Shown here piece after piece: positions 17,285 to 24,686 of a stretch of DNA of 64,000 nt; the first letter of the stretch is position 1; every line of letters begins with the position of its first letter. The position numbers were made by a program, and so were the translations under genes. The stretch comes from Brevibacillus brevis (GTDB lineage Bacteria; Bacillota; Bacilli; Brevibacillales; Brevibacillaceae). The notes under the pieces were generated by a model. The model had not been told where the DNA came from. It saw nothing but the letters and a program-made list of their open reading frames with translations, and did no database searches. The stretch covers positions 4,801,001 through 4,865,000 of the forward strand of contig NZ_LR134338.1 of assembly GCF_900637055.1 (NCBI RefSeq). The letters are read 5' to 3'.

Positions 17285-19507
17285 TCAAGGCTGAGTCCCG
17301 ATCTTCACCGGAGCCTCAATCTCATGGAATGCTTTTTTTAGTATGGAATAGCTTTGTTTTTTGCGTTCGTGATAGCCGACCTGCTCCCAGCCTTGCCATG
17401 TATACATCGGGAGCTTTGTCACTGCATGCGTCTTTTGCCCGACGATTTGTTTGGTCGCTGTATCTACCAGGAGCGGCAGGATGCGAATGCCTTTCGTCGT
17501 CTTCGTCATGAAGCTTTTGCCGTCATCTTCATAGCTCATGACGGACAAGGAGCTCGGGTCTGTAAATCCAAGCAGCATCCACGGTACTCTCAGCTCAACC
17601 ACTTTGCCCTTCGCTTGCCAGGCGGTTCGTGAGTCGTACTGCGGGTCTTGGGCATCTGTCGTTCCCCGGATCAGTTTGCCGACCTCGACTTCCTCCAGCG
17701 GATAGTACTTCTTGCTGTCTGGCGGCTCCATCTCCAGGCTAACGGCCAGCTTCCACGGCTTGAAGATTCCGGAATTGTCTTTTTTCTCCTCTTCCTTGAC
17801 CGCAAGCATGCGGTAGCGTTTTCCGTATAAGCGTGCATGAAAGTCGTAATTGGCAGCGATTTGAATCTGGCTTTCGTCTGCTTTTCCCAACGCGATCAGC
17901 GTCTCTAGCCCCTCATCCAGCGTTAGGCCGGGAAGCTGTGCCGCATGCTTGTTCCCGCCAGGAAGCGTATCGACGCCCACATAGAGCTGTTGTTTTGCCG
18001 GGTCAAACTCTTCCTTCAATTGAGCAAGAAAATAGACGTACCCTTCATCATGTGTCATCCAGATTTCGTCGACGCCTGGGACTTGAACATCGAGGCGTTG
18101 CTTCTCTTCCGGCACGAGTTGATCCCAATCTGTGCGATTCCCATCGATGGTCAGCACGCCTTCTTTGTTCGGATACATGCCAAGGACTCCAAACAGAGAC
18201 TCGTTGGTCAAAACGTTGATCCACAAGGAGCGCCGGTCTTCCGGCAACTCAAAGCGCATCGTGTTCCACGTTTTTTTGAACCACTCGTCCTGCCAGACGA
18301 ATACGATTGCTCCCGCATACCCTTCCTGATGAATTTCTTGCAAAAGCTCGACATCGACCTCTCCCTGCTGCTTTTCTGAATGACCACCCTGATTGCGCCC
18401 CAAATTTCCCAGATGGGCGACTCCCACCGATGCCGGGACCCCGAATTCCGTCACCATGATCGGCATGTTTTTGTGATACTGCTTCAGTTGTCGCAAATAC
18501 GCTTTGTACGTATCGATTTGCCCTGCATCGTTCTTCACTTGTTGCAGGGTAGTGTCGTAGCGGAAGAAATCCGGATAATACGGGTACACGTGATAGGAAG
18601 CGAAGTAGCCCGCCTCCCACTGCGTTGGCTCTATATGGGTAGGATCGACACTGACCAAATCTTCGTGATGGATCGGTTCTCCCGGATGCGATAAGGGATC
18701 TGTAGTCACCCAATTGGTGAAGGTCATCGGATGCTGCCAACCGTACTTGCTCTCTTCCATTGCCACCGTATCCACCATTTCAGCAAGCCATGTCTCAAAA
18801 GCGGTTGCATTTGGCGTGGCGTGGAAGTACTTCCCTTGATAGGGAGCAACTTTTTGATGCAGGCGGTTGGTGTTTTGCACCATCACGGGGTCCCACTCGG
18901 TCCCTGTGTGCCAGCCGATCAAGTATTTACCTGCATTGGCACGGTATGTACCACTTGCCTTTCCCGGTTTTTCCGGCAGAGTAATGTCTCCGTAGACAGC
19001 GCCGACTGCGTCCTTGATTTCCTGACGAAACTCTTCGCGAATCTCTGGCAGATAGGCGTCTTTCTTTTCAATCAACAGCTCTTCTGGACTCCAAATGCCC
19101 TGCATCAAATAGAGAGGGGCCCCTTCTTTTCGCCGATTGTAGTCGACCAATGCTTCATAAAAGACAGGAGAATGGATGGTATACACACGAATGACGTTCG
19201 CTCCCATCTCGTCGATCATTGCGAACCAGCGCATGTAATCCTCTCTTGTTATCGGAAGCTCACCCGGATAATGACCCGGTAACGATGCCCCCAAATTGAC
19301 GCCTTTCGCAAAAAAGGGCTGCCATTTCTGATTCTGATAGACTTCGAACAGCTCGCCATTTGCGCGAAATTTTAATTGAGCACCTGTAGTCGTCTCCATG
19401 CTTTCGACACGATCTGCTGCCCAAAACCACCAGAAGGCACTTGCCCCTACCACGATCAGCATGGTTAGGCTCATCCAGCGCCATCTTCTCTTCTTTGTTG
19501 GCTCCAT
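17285..19507 (-). CDS. Membrane-anchored clan-A glycoside hydrolase-like protein
   Basis: A 740-residue protein, first gene of the polysaccharide operon. A Lys/Arg-rich start and one membrane segment (residues ~13-31) anchor it outside the membrane. A TIM barrel follows, with FAKGVNLGAS and IRVYTI. Possible catalytic acids are Glu ~203 in GTEWDP and Glu ~353 in VTEFGVPAS, the latter like the nucleophile strand of GH2/GH5 enzymes. The C-terminal ~250 residues look like a beta-rich carbohydrate-binding region (DEIWMTHDEGYVYFL). It may trim or remodel the exported polymer. GGAGGTTG precedes the ATG. The specific GH family is uncertain. Confidence 0.8.
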   Translation of the reverse strand: MEPTKKRRWRWMSLTMLIVVGASAFWWFWAADRVESMETTTGAQLKFRANGELFEVYQNQKWQPFFAKGVNLGASLPGHYPGELPITREDYMRWFAMIDEMGANVIRVYTIHSPVFYEALVDYNRRKEGAPLYLMQGIWSPEELLIEKKDAYLPEIREEFRQEIKDAVGAVYGDITLPEKPGKASGTYRANAGKYLIGWHTGTEWDPVMVQNTNRLHQKVAPYQGKYFHATPNATAFETWLAEMVDTVAMEESKYGWQHPMTFTNWVTTDPLSHPGEPIHHEDLVSVDPTHIEPTQWEAGYFASYHVYPYYPDFFRYDTTLQQVKNDAGQIDTYKAYLRQLKQYHKNMPIMVTEFGVPASVGVAHLGNLGRNQGGHSEKQQGEVDVELLQEIHQEGYAGAIVFVWQDEWFKKTWNTMRFELPEDRRSLWINVLTNESLFGVLGMYPNKEGVLTIDGNRTDWDQLVPEEKQRLDVQVPGVDEIWMTHDEGYVYFLAQLKEEFDPAKQQLYVGVDTLPGGNKHAAQLPGLTLDEGLETLIALGKADESQIQIAANYDFHARLYGKRYRMLAVKEEEKKDNSGIFKPWKLAVSLEMEPPDSKKYYPLEEVEVGKLIRGTTDAQDPQYDSRTAWQAKGKVVELRVPWMLLGFTDPSSLSVMSYEDDGKSFMTKTTKGIRILPLLVDTATKQIVGQKTHAVTKLPMYTWQGWEQVGYHERKKQSYSILKKAFHEIEAPVKIGTQP

Positions 19508-19843
19508 TTCTCGTCAACCTCCGATATGTTGCCACGTCACAGTCATTGTAAACATAGGGAGCAAATCGTTCCCATAGACAAAATTCACTATTGTGTCTTT
19601 TTCAGATTTGTCATGAAAATGTAATGTTGGGACGGATTCACCTCCAACGTCCTACGTTTTTTGGAAGGAAGTCCTGCAACCGGGACGGTCTTCTGGCCCA
19701 CACTTTTTCTCAATTAGGTATATTTTCTCTTCCTTTTTTTTCCTTTTTGCTTGTGAAAATGGTAGGTTGCTACTATTTGGAAGTCGCTGGATTTTGCCGA
19801 TATAAGGGATTATTTACAAAAAGAATATAAAGTGTATTTCGTC
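19508..19843. other. Divergent intergenic region upstream of the polysaccharide operon
   Basis: No gene is supported. The region must carry the minus-strand promoter of the operon, but no clear sigma-A site was found. An imperfect inverted repeat, GGGAGC(AAATC)GTTCCC at 19557-19573, lies about 50 bases before the first gene and could be an operator. GGACG/CGTCC at about 19631-19653 forms a second small stem. Confidence 0.4.
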
Positions 19844-19871
19844 TTGATTCTTTGGAAGGTTTGTTTATAAT
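19844..19871 (+). promoter_or_regulatory. Sigma-A type promoter of the flavoprotein gene at 20013
   Basis: TTGATT at 19844-19849 and TATAAT at 19866-19871 are separated by 16 bases. This predicts a 5' leader of roughly 135 bases before ATG 20013. Confidence 0.65.
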
Positions 19872-20012
19872 AGATATCAAGGGTCCTTAATGGTTACATT
19901 TATTGTACAGGGTGTTGCTCTGAACCCCAGTCTTCTTGCAGGAAACTAGAGAGAATGAGCTTATTGCTTTTTAATTGTAGATATAAAGAATCTATAAAGG
20001 TGGTATACGAGC

Positions 20013-20927
20013 ATGGATCAACTTATCGATGTAGGAATTATTGGCGGCGGACCAGCAGGGATGAGTGCCGCTCTCGCGCTGGGCAGGGCAAGAAAAAGCG
20101 TGGTCGTGATCGATGAAGGCCGTCCACGCAATCGCGTTACACGTGAGTCGCATGGCTTTCTTACGAGAGACGGCATCACTCCGAGCGATTTTCATCACAT
20201 AGCAAGGGAGCAAATCAGCGCCTACCCCTCCGTTCACTTTGTGGAGGATACAGCTGTAACGATCACAGGACACGATGGAAGTTTTCTCATTACGACTGCA
20301 AAGGGAACGACTTATCAAAGCAAAAAGCTGCTGTTCACAGTGGGAATGAAGGATCTCCCTTTGCCTGTTAACGGATTAGCAGAAGTGTATGGAAAGAGTG
20401 CCTTTGTCTGCCCTTATTGCGATGGATGGGAATTACGCGACCAGCCACTTGTCTTGATCGCCAACGGAGAGAAAGCATTGCACTTGGCAAAGATGCTATC
20501 TGGTTGGACCAATCATTACACCCTCTGCACCAATGGACCAGATGAATTCACGGAAGAACAAAGATTGGAACTGTTGCAGCATCACGTTCCTGTCTTTGAC
20601 TCCCCAATCGAGCGAATTGTGTCTGTCGATGGGAGGGTACAGCGCGTTGATCTTGCAGATGGCAACAGCATTTCGTGCACGGGAATCTTTTTTGCTCCAA
20701 AACTCGTGGCTGGATCTGACTTGCCGCGAGCATTAGGCTGCCAGGTGACGGAAACAGGAATGGTCATCGTCGACAATTTTGGGAAAACGAGCGTACCGGG
20801 TGTCTATAGTGCAGGCGATGCAGCAACTACACAATACCAAGTGATTACTGCCGCGGCTCTTGGCTCTGTAGCTGGCATGAGTATCAACAACGAACTGCTT
20901 TTAGAGGCATGGAATCGTCGGAGTTAG
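20013..20927 (+). CDS. Thioredoxin-reductase-like FAD/NAD(P) oxidoreductase
   Basis: A 304-residue protein behind AAAGGTGG. The FAD-binding motif is GIIGGGPAGMSAA at residues ~8-20. A redox-like CPYCDG stands where thioredoxin reductases have CATCDG. The second FAD motif is VYSAGDAAT near the C-terminus. The NADPH-binding GxGxxA/G motif expected between them is poorly kept (LIANGEKALHLA), so the electron donor is unclear. It faces the peroxiredoxin operon tail to tail and shares a terminator with it. The length matches low-molecular-weight thioredoxin reductases. It may reduce a different partner from the flavoprotein at 21907-22830. Confidence 0.85.
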   Translation: MDQLIDVGIIGGGPAGMSAALALGRARKSVVVIDEGRPRNRVTRESHGFLTRDGITPSDFHHIAREQISAYPSVHFVEDTAVTITGHDGSFLITTAKGTTYQSKKLLFTVGMKDLPLPVNGLAEVYGKSAFVCPYCDGWELRDQPLVLIANGEKALHLAKMLSGWTNHYTLCTNGPDEFTEEQRLELLQHHVPVFDSPIERIVSVDGRVQRVDLADGNSISCTGIFFAPKLVAGSDLPRALGCQVTETGMVIVDNFGKTSVPGVYSAGDAATTQYQVITAAALGSVAGMSINNELLLEAWNRRS

Positions 20928-20952
20928 CTTCATCCCTACATGTTCCTTCCCT

Positions 20953-20999
20953 AAAAAAAGGACAATCCCTCCGTCTGCAAAAGACGGGTGGGACTGTCC
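20953..20999. terminator. Strong terminator between the convergent redox genes
   Basis: GGACA-TCCC-CCGTCT pairs with AGACGG-GGGA-TGTCC (20960-20999). On the minus strand it is followed by seven T, so it serves the peroxiredoxin operon best. The plus-strand gene may also use it. Confidence 0.85.
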
Positions 21000-21036
21000 C
21001 TCTTCTATATTATAGAAACAATGGATCTTTTTTTGA

Positions 21037-21600
21037 TTACAGCGTCTTCTGTCCTGGCTTCCAGTTCGCTGGGCACAGACCGCCAGCTTGCAGGGCTTGC
21101 AAAATACGAGTCGTCTCTGCCACGCTGCGACCTACGTTCATGTCAGTTACCACTTGGTAGCGCAGAATGCCGTCTGGATCGATGATGAACAAGCCACGGT
21201 GAGCTGCACCGGTCTCTTCGTCCAGGACGCCATAAGCTCGTGCCGTCTCTTTTTTGAAGTCGCTCGCGAGCGGGAAGTTTACTTCACCGATGCCATTTTC
21301 ATCGCGCGGTGTTTTGATCCATGCCCGGTGCGTATGTACGCTATCTGTGGATACGCCCAGCACTTCGCAATCCAAATCTTCGAACTCTTCCATGTTGTCA
21401 CTAAACGAAGTTACCTCTGTCGGGCAAACGAATGTGAAGTCAAACGGCCAGAAGAACAAAATCAGCCATTTTCCTTTGTAGTCAGCCAGCGACACACGTT
21501 CTTCCAGTGTCTCGATGTTTTTGGTCGTGAGCATATTAAAGTCAGGTGCCGGTTTTCCTACTTGAAGTTGAACAGTTTGCTGCGTTGTCATTGTTGTCAT
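21037..21600 (-). CDS. Two-cysteine peroxiredoxin (AhpC/TSA family)
   Basis: A 187-residue protein. The peroxidatic Cys lies in FVCPTEV near residue 53, and the resolving Cys in GGLCPANW near the C-terminus, which is the typical 2-Cys arrangement. KAPDF-type and RGLFIIDPDG motifs are present. It reduces hydrogen peroxide and organic hydroperoxides. It is the last gene of a three-gene set with a glutaredoxin-like protein and a thioredoxin-reductase-like flavoprotein, which together would form a complete NAD(P)H-peroxide electron chain. A PerR box lies upstream of the first gene. AAAGGAGAG precedes the start. Confidence 0.95.
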   Translation of the reverse strand: MTTMTTQQTVQLQVGKPAPDFNMLTTKNIETLEERVSLADYKGKWLILFFWPFDFTFVCPTEVTSFSDNMEEFEDLDCEVLGVSTDSVHTHRAWIKTPRDENGIGEVNFPLASDFKKETARAYGVLDEETGAAHRGLFIIDPDGILRYQVVTDMNVGRSVAETTRILQALQAGGLCPANWKPGQKTL

Positions 21601-21636
21601 GATAAATCTCTCCTTTTATATGGGATCTGATGAAAT

Positions 21637-21885
21637 TTACTTCGCAGCCTCTTCCAATGCTGCCAGTGCTTTTTTGATACGTGTCGGGTTGAAGCCCAAA
21701 ATTTGCTTCTCACCAATGACTGTCAAAGGAACAGACATCACACCTAAACGACTCAGCTCCTGGCCGTACTCATCTTTTTCATCGATGTTACGCTCTTCGA
21801 AAGAAATGTTTTGTTCTGTCAAATACGTCTTTAATTGCTTGCAGAAGTTGCAATTAGTGCTGGAGTATACGATTGCTTGTGCCAT
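21637..21885 (-). CDS. Glutaredoxin-like redoxin
   Basis: An 82-residue protein of NrdH/glutaredoxin size. The active site is CNFC at residues 12-15, the cis-Pro motif is SVPLTVIG, and the GFNPTRI end matches the family. It lies between the flavoprotein reductase and the peroxiredoxin, so it probably carries electrons between them. AAAGGAGAG precedes the ATG. The family is firm; the partner assignment is from gene order. Confidence 0.92.
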   Translation of the reverse strand: MAQAIVYSSTNCNFCKQLKTYLTEQNISFEERNIDEKDEYGQELSRLGVMSVPLTVIGEKQILGFNPTRIKKALAALEEAAK

Positions 21886-21906
21886 GTTTGATTCTCTCCT
21901 TTTCTT

Positions 21907-22830
21907 CTATTTGTATTGTGGAACGACTTTAGAACGCTTGTTGATGTATTTGTCTACAGCCATCGCTGCAATGGCACCGTCTGCCGCGGCGACTACTGCT
22001 TGCTTTACAGGTGTTTTACGCACCTCACCCGCTCCAAATACGCCTGGAACAGAAGACTGCATGAACTCATCCAGAATCATAAATCCTTCCTCATCGAGAG
22101 GAACTTGTCCGTCCAGGAAGTCGGTACCTGGCTTGCTGCCAGACAGGAAGACGAAAACCCCGTCTACGGACAGCATTTCTTCTGTTCCCTCTGCCGTGCG
22201 AATGCGCAACCCTTCGACCGACTTCTCTCCCACGATTTCCAGCGGGCGTGTACGGAAACGCATTTCGGTGTTCGGCAGCTCAGGCAGTTCTTCTACCCCT
22301 TGAAGGTCAGCGCGCGGCACCAAGAAAGTGATTTTGTCCGTAAATTTGGTCAGTGCATGCGCTTCTTCCAATGCTTCCTCCGTATCACCGATGACCGCCA
22401 CGTGCTTGCCTTCATAAAAAGCTCCGTCGCATGTCGCGCAAGTGCTCACGCCTCGTCCGAGTAATTCCTCTTCTCCTGGAAGCATACGGTTGCGTCCTTT
22501 GGAACCAGTCGCTACGATCACGGCCTTCGCTTCGAAAGTACCATGCGCTGTGAAGATGCTTTTTTCCTCATCCTCTACATCTACCGCAGAAATCGTAGTC
22601 TGGATGAATTCCGCACCGAAGCCCTCCGCTTGTCTGCGCATTTTATCCAACAGTTCTTTCCCTGTCATCTCGCCTTCGACCCCTGGGTAGTTGGCGATTT
22701 TATGTGTCAAGGCAAGCGCCCCGGTTCCGGGTGCCTTATCGATGACGAGTGTCTTTAGATTTCCACGAGCTGTATAAATGGCAGCGGAAGCACCAGCTGG
22801 TCCTCCACCGATGATGATGACATCATACAT
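21907..22830 (-). CDS. Thioredoxin-reductase-like flavoprotein
   Basis: A 307-residue protein with GGGPAGASAAIYTARG for FAD at the N-terminus, the redox-active CATCDG near residue 135, a middle nucleotide-binding region (VAVIGDTEEALEEA) and GVFGAGEVR near the end. The NADPH motif has GDTEEA where classical TrxB has GGGxxA, so it may use NADH or a different binding mode. It resembles the flavoprotein of the Clostridium pasteurianum peroxidase trio (reductase, glutaredoxin-like protein, peroxiredoxin). It is the first gene of its operon, behind a promoter and a PerR box. Confidence 0.88.
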   Translation of the reverse strand: MYDVIIIGGGPAGASAAIYTARGNLKTLVIDKAPGTGALALTHKIANYPGVEGEMTGKELLDKMRRQAEGFGAEFIQTTISAVDVEDEEKSIFTAHGTFEAKAVIVATGSKGRNRMLPGEEELLGRGVSTCATCDGAFYEGKHVAVIGDTEEALEEAHALTKFTDKITFLVPRADLQGVEELPELPNTEMRFRTRPLEIVGEKSVEGLRIRTAEGTEEMLSVDGVFVFLSGSKPGTDFLDGQVPLDEEGFMILDEFMQSSVPGVFGAGEVRKTPVKQAVVAAADGAIAAMAVDKYINKRSKVVPQYK

Positions 22831-22859
22831 GAACGGCTCCCCCTTTCCTTACTATCAAA

Positions 22860-22874
22860 TTATAATTATTATCA
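22860..22874 (-). promoter_or_regulatory. PerR box
   Basis: The 15-mer TTATAATTATTATCA matches the Bacillus PerR consensus TTATAATNATTATAA at all but one position. It lies between the promoter (22891-22918) and the start of the flavoprotein gene, where a repressor would block transcription. Peroxide-inducible control of the three-gene redox operon follows. Confidence 0.8.
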
Positions 22875-22890
22875 ACTAGGAACAATTATC

Positions 22891-22918
22891 ATTGTACTTG
22901 ATACAATTTGAAAGTCAA
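22891..22918 (-). promoter_or_regulatory. Sigma-A promoter of the peroxide-reduction operon
   Basis: On the minus strand, TTGACT (22918-22913) and TACAAT (22896-22891) are 16 bases apart. The PerR box follows directly downstream. Confidence 0.7.
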
Positions 22919-22963
22919 TATCTTTTTATAATTATTTTAAATAAGGACTTTCAACCAAGGTAT

Positions 22964-22993
22964 AAAAAAAGTCCGCCTCCTTCACGGGCGGAC
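22964..22993 (-). terminator. Orphan minus-strand terminator hairpin
   Basis: GTCCGCC (22971-22977) and GGCGGAC (22987-22993) form a perfect stem. Read on the minus strand it ends in seven T. No annotated minus-strand gene ends here, because the next gene to the right is on the plus strand. A small RNA or very short gene between about 23000 and 23330 is possible. Confidence 0.55.
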
Positions 22994-23207
22994 CTCATCA
23001 CACTACAATTACCAATTATTCTACCCAAGCTTGTCTCCCTGCAAATTCTAAAACTTTTAATTGTTATCTTACTTACCTCCATCAATCGTCATCATTCTTC
23101 CGATATTCATAACTTCATTCTCCGCTATTTCCTGGATATGGAAAAACACCCACTAATCTGTATTATTTTGCAATTCCGAATTCACCCCATTTCGTTGACG
23201 AAACAAG

Positions 23208-23317
23208 TAAATCAGGATAAAGTACCACTAACACTTGAACGCACAAAAGCAAAAAAGCAAGAAAGCACAAAAGTGCGAAAGTAAAAATGTACCTTCTTAT
23301 TGCTTCAGCCTGATTTA
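23208..23317 (+). promoter_or_regulatory. Leader of the NhaC gene with a long-range inverted repeat
   Basis: TAAATCAGG at 23208-23216 and CCTGATTTA at 23309-23317 are perfect complements flanking about 92 bases. The 3' arm ends just before the AAGGAG ribosome site of the NhaC gene. A small GCAC-AAAA-GTGC hairpin lies inside. It may be a structured leader; it matches no riboswitch class I know. Confidence 0.4.
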
Positions 23318-23333
23318 ACAAGGAGTTGCCATT

Positions 23334-24686
23334 ATGAATAAGCCATTATCTTTTTCGCAAAGTATTTGGGTGCTTGTCACCGTATTCGGAATCTTGTTTC
23401 CTGCCCTTTTCTGGGGCAAAGTTGAGCCGCATATGCCGCTCTTCCTCGCAACGATAGGAGCTGCCACTCTTCTCTTCCTGTTCGGCATACCGTGGAAGCA
23501 AATGGAGGAGGGCTTGATCAAAGGGATTCAAACCGCGATCGCCCCCATGCTGATTCTTTCCTTAATCGGAATTTTGATCGGGGTGTGGATGATGAGTGGA
23601 ACCGTTCCGATGATTCTGCACCTCGGCATTTCGATCATCTCACCGGAGTACTTCACACTCTCCGCCCTGTTTCTGACGGTGATCGTCTCGACTGTTACAG
23701 GAAGCTCCTTTACCACGATTAGTACGGTAGGGGTCGCTATGATGGGGGTCTCGACTGCACTCGGACTTGACCCGTTGATTACAGCCGGAGCCATTATTTG
23801 TGGAGCCTGCTTCGGGGATAAAATGTCGCCGCTCTCCGACACGACCAACTTTGCGGCTGCTATTGCAGGCGTTTCCTTGTCGGAGCACGTCAAGTTCATG
23901 TCACGCACTGCCGTTCCTGCCCTTGTCATTACCGCGATTTTCTTTGGAATTCAGGGACAAAGCGCCAGTGTGAATCTAGACGCCATTCAAGAAATCCAGC
24001 TTGCTTTGGAACAGAACTTCTCGCTTGGCCTTTTATCGCTGCTGCCAGCATTCGTCGTCCTGTTATGCTCAGCGCTGCGAAAACCGATTTTGCCTACATT
24101 GGTATTCGGGATTTTGAGCGGGATTGTCACAGCTGCTCTATCGGAAGGAGTTACCTCTCCGGTCGAATGGATGACTGTCATGCAAAAAGGCTTCGTCAGC
24201 AATATCGCCAATGAAGCCGTTGCCTCGATTGTGGACCGTGGTGGACTGTTGTCGATGACCTGGTCCCTCGCCTTGATTTTGATTGCCTTGTCATTAGGGG
24301 GCATCCTGCAATACAGCGGTGTGTTTCATGCACTCTTTTCCGGATTCATCAATCGAATCAAACGAGACGCTGAGATGGTCGGACTTGCCGGATCTTCTTC
24401 TATTCTCGTGAATCTTCTGACAGGAGAACAATACTTGTCCATCCTGCTCCCTGGGCAGATGTTTCGTGAAGCATTTGCAACTCGGGGAATGGCGAGCAGA
24501 CGACTGTCTCGTACTCTCGAAGACTGCGGGACACTCGTCAACCCACTCATTCCATGGGGGGTAAGTGGTGCATTCTTTACCGCTACCTTGCATGTATCTA
24601 CAGTGGAATACTTGCCTTATGTCATCTACCTGTGGGTCTCGCCAATTTTGACGTTTCTATTCGCCATGCGTCGGCAGAAAGCTTAG
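23334..24686 (+). CDS. NhaC-family Na+/H+ antiporter
   Basis: A 450-residue integral membrane protein with about eleven hydrophobic segments. Family signatures are ICGACFGDKMSPLSDTTNFA near residue 160 and the LVNPLIPWG segment close to the C-terminus. NhaC members exchange external protons for internal sodium, or couple proton or sodium exchange to malate/lactate or amino acids (MleN-type), so the solute is not certain. AAGGAG precedes the ATG. It converges on the GGDEF gene with the two stop codons overlapping. Confidence 0.9.
   Translation: MNKPLSFSQSIWVLVTVFGILFPALFWGKVEPHMPLFLATIGAATLLFLFGIPWKQMEEGLIKGIQTAIAPMLILSLIGILIGVWMMSGTVPMILHLGISIISPEYFTLSALFLTVIVSTVTGSSFTTISTVGVAMMGVSTALGLDPLITAGAIICGACFGDKMSPLSDTTNFAAAIAGVSLSEHVKFMSRTAVPALVITAIFFGIQGQSASVNLDAIQEIQLALEQNFSLGLLSLLPAFVVLLCSALRKPILPTLVFGILSGIVTAALSEGVTSPVEWMTVMQKGFVSNIANEAVASIVDRGGLLSMTWSLALILIALSLGGILQYSGVFHALFSGFINRIKRDAEMVGLAGSSSILVNLLTGEQYLSILLPGQMFREAFATRGMASRRLSRTLEDCGTLVNPLIPWGVSGAFFTATLHVSTVEYLPYVIYLWVSPILTFLFAMRRQKA

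Noticed and set aside
22892..23284. 130-residue plus-strand open frame before the NhaC gene
   Set aside because: It has no ribosome site, its composition is unlike a real protein, and it runs across the PerR promoter and two hairpins.
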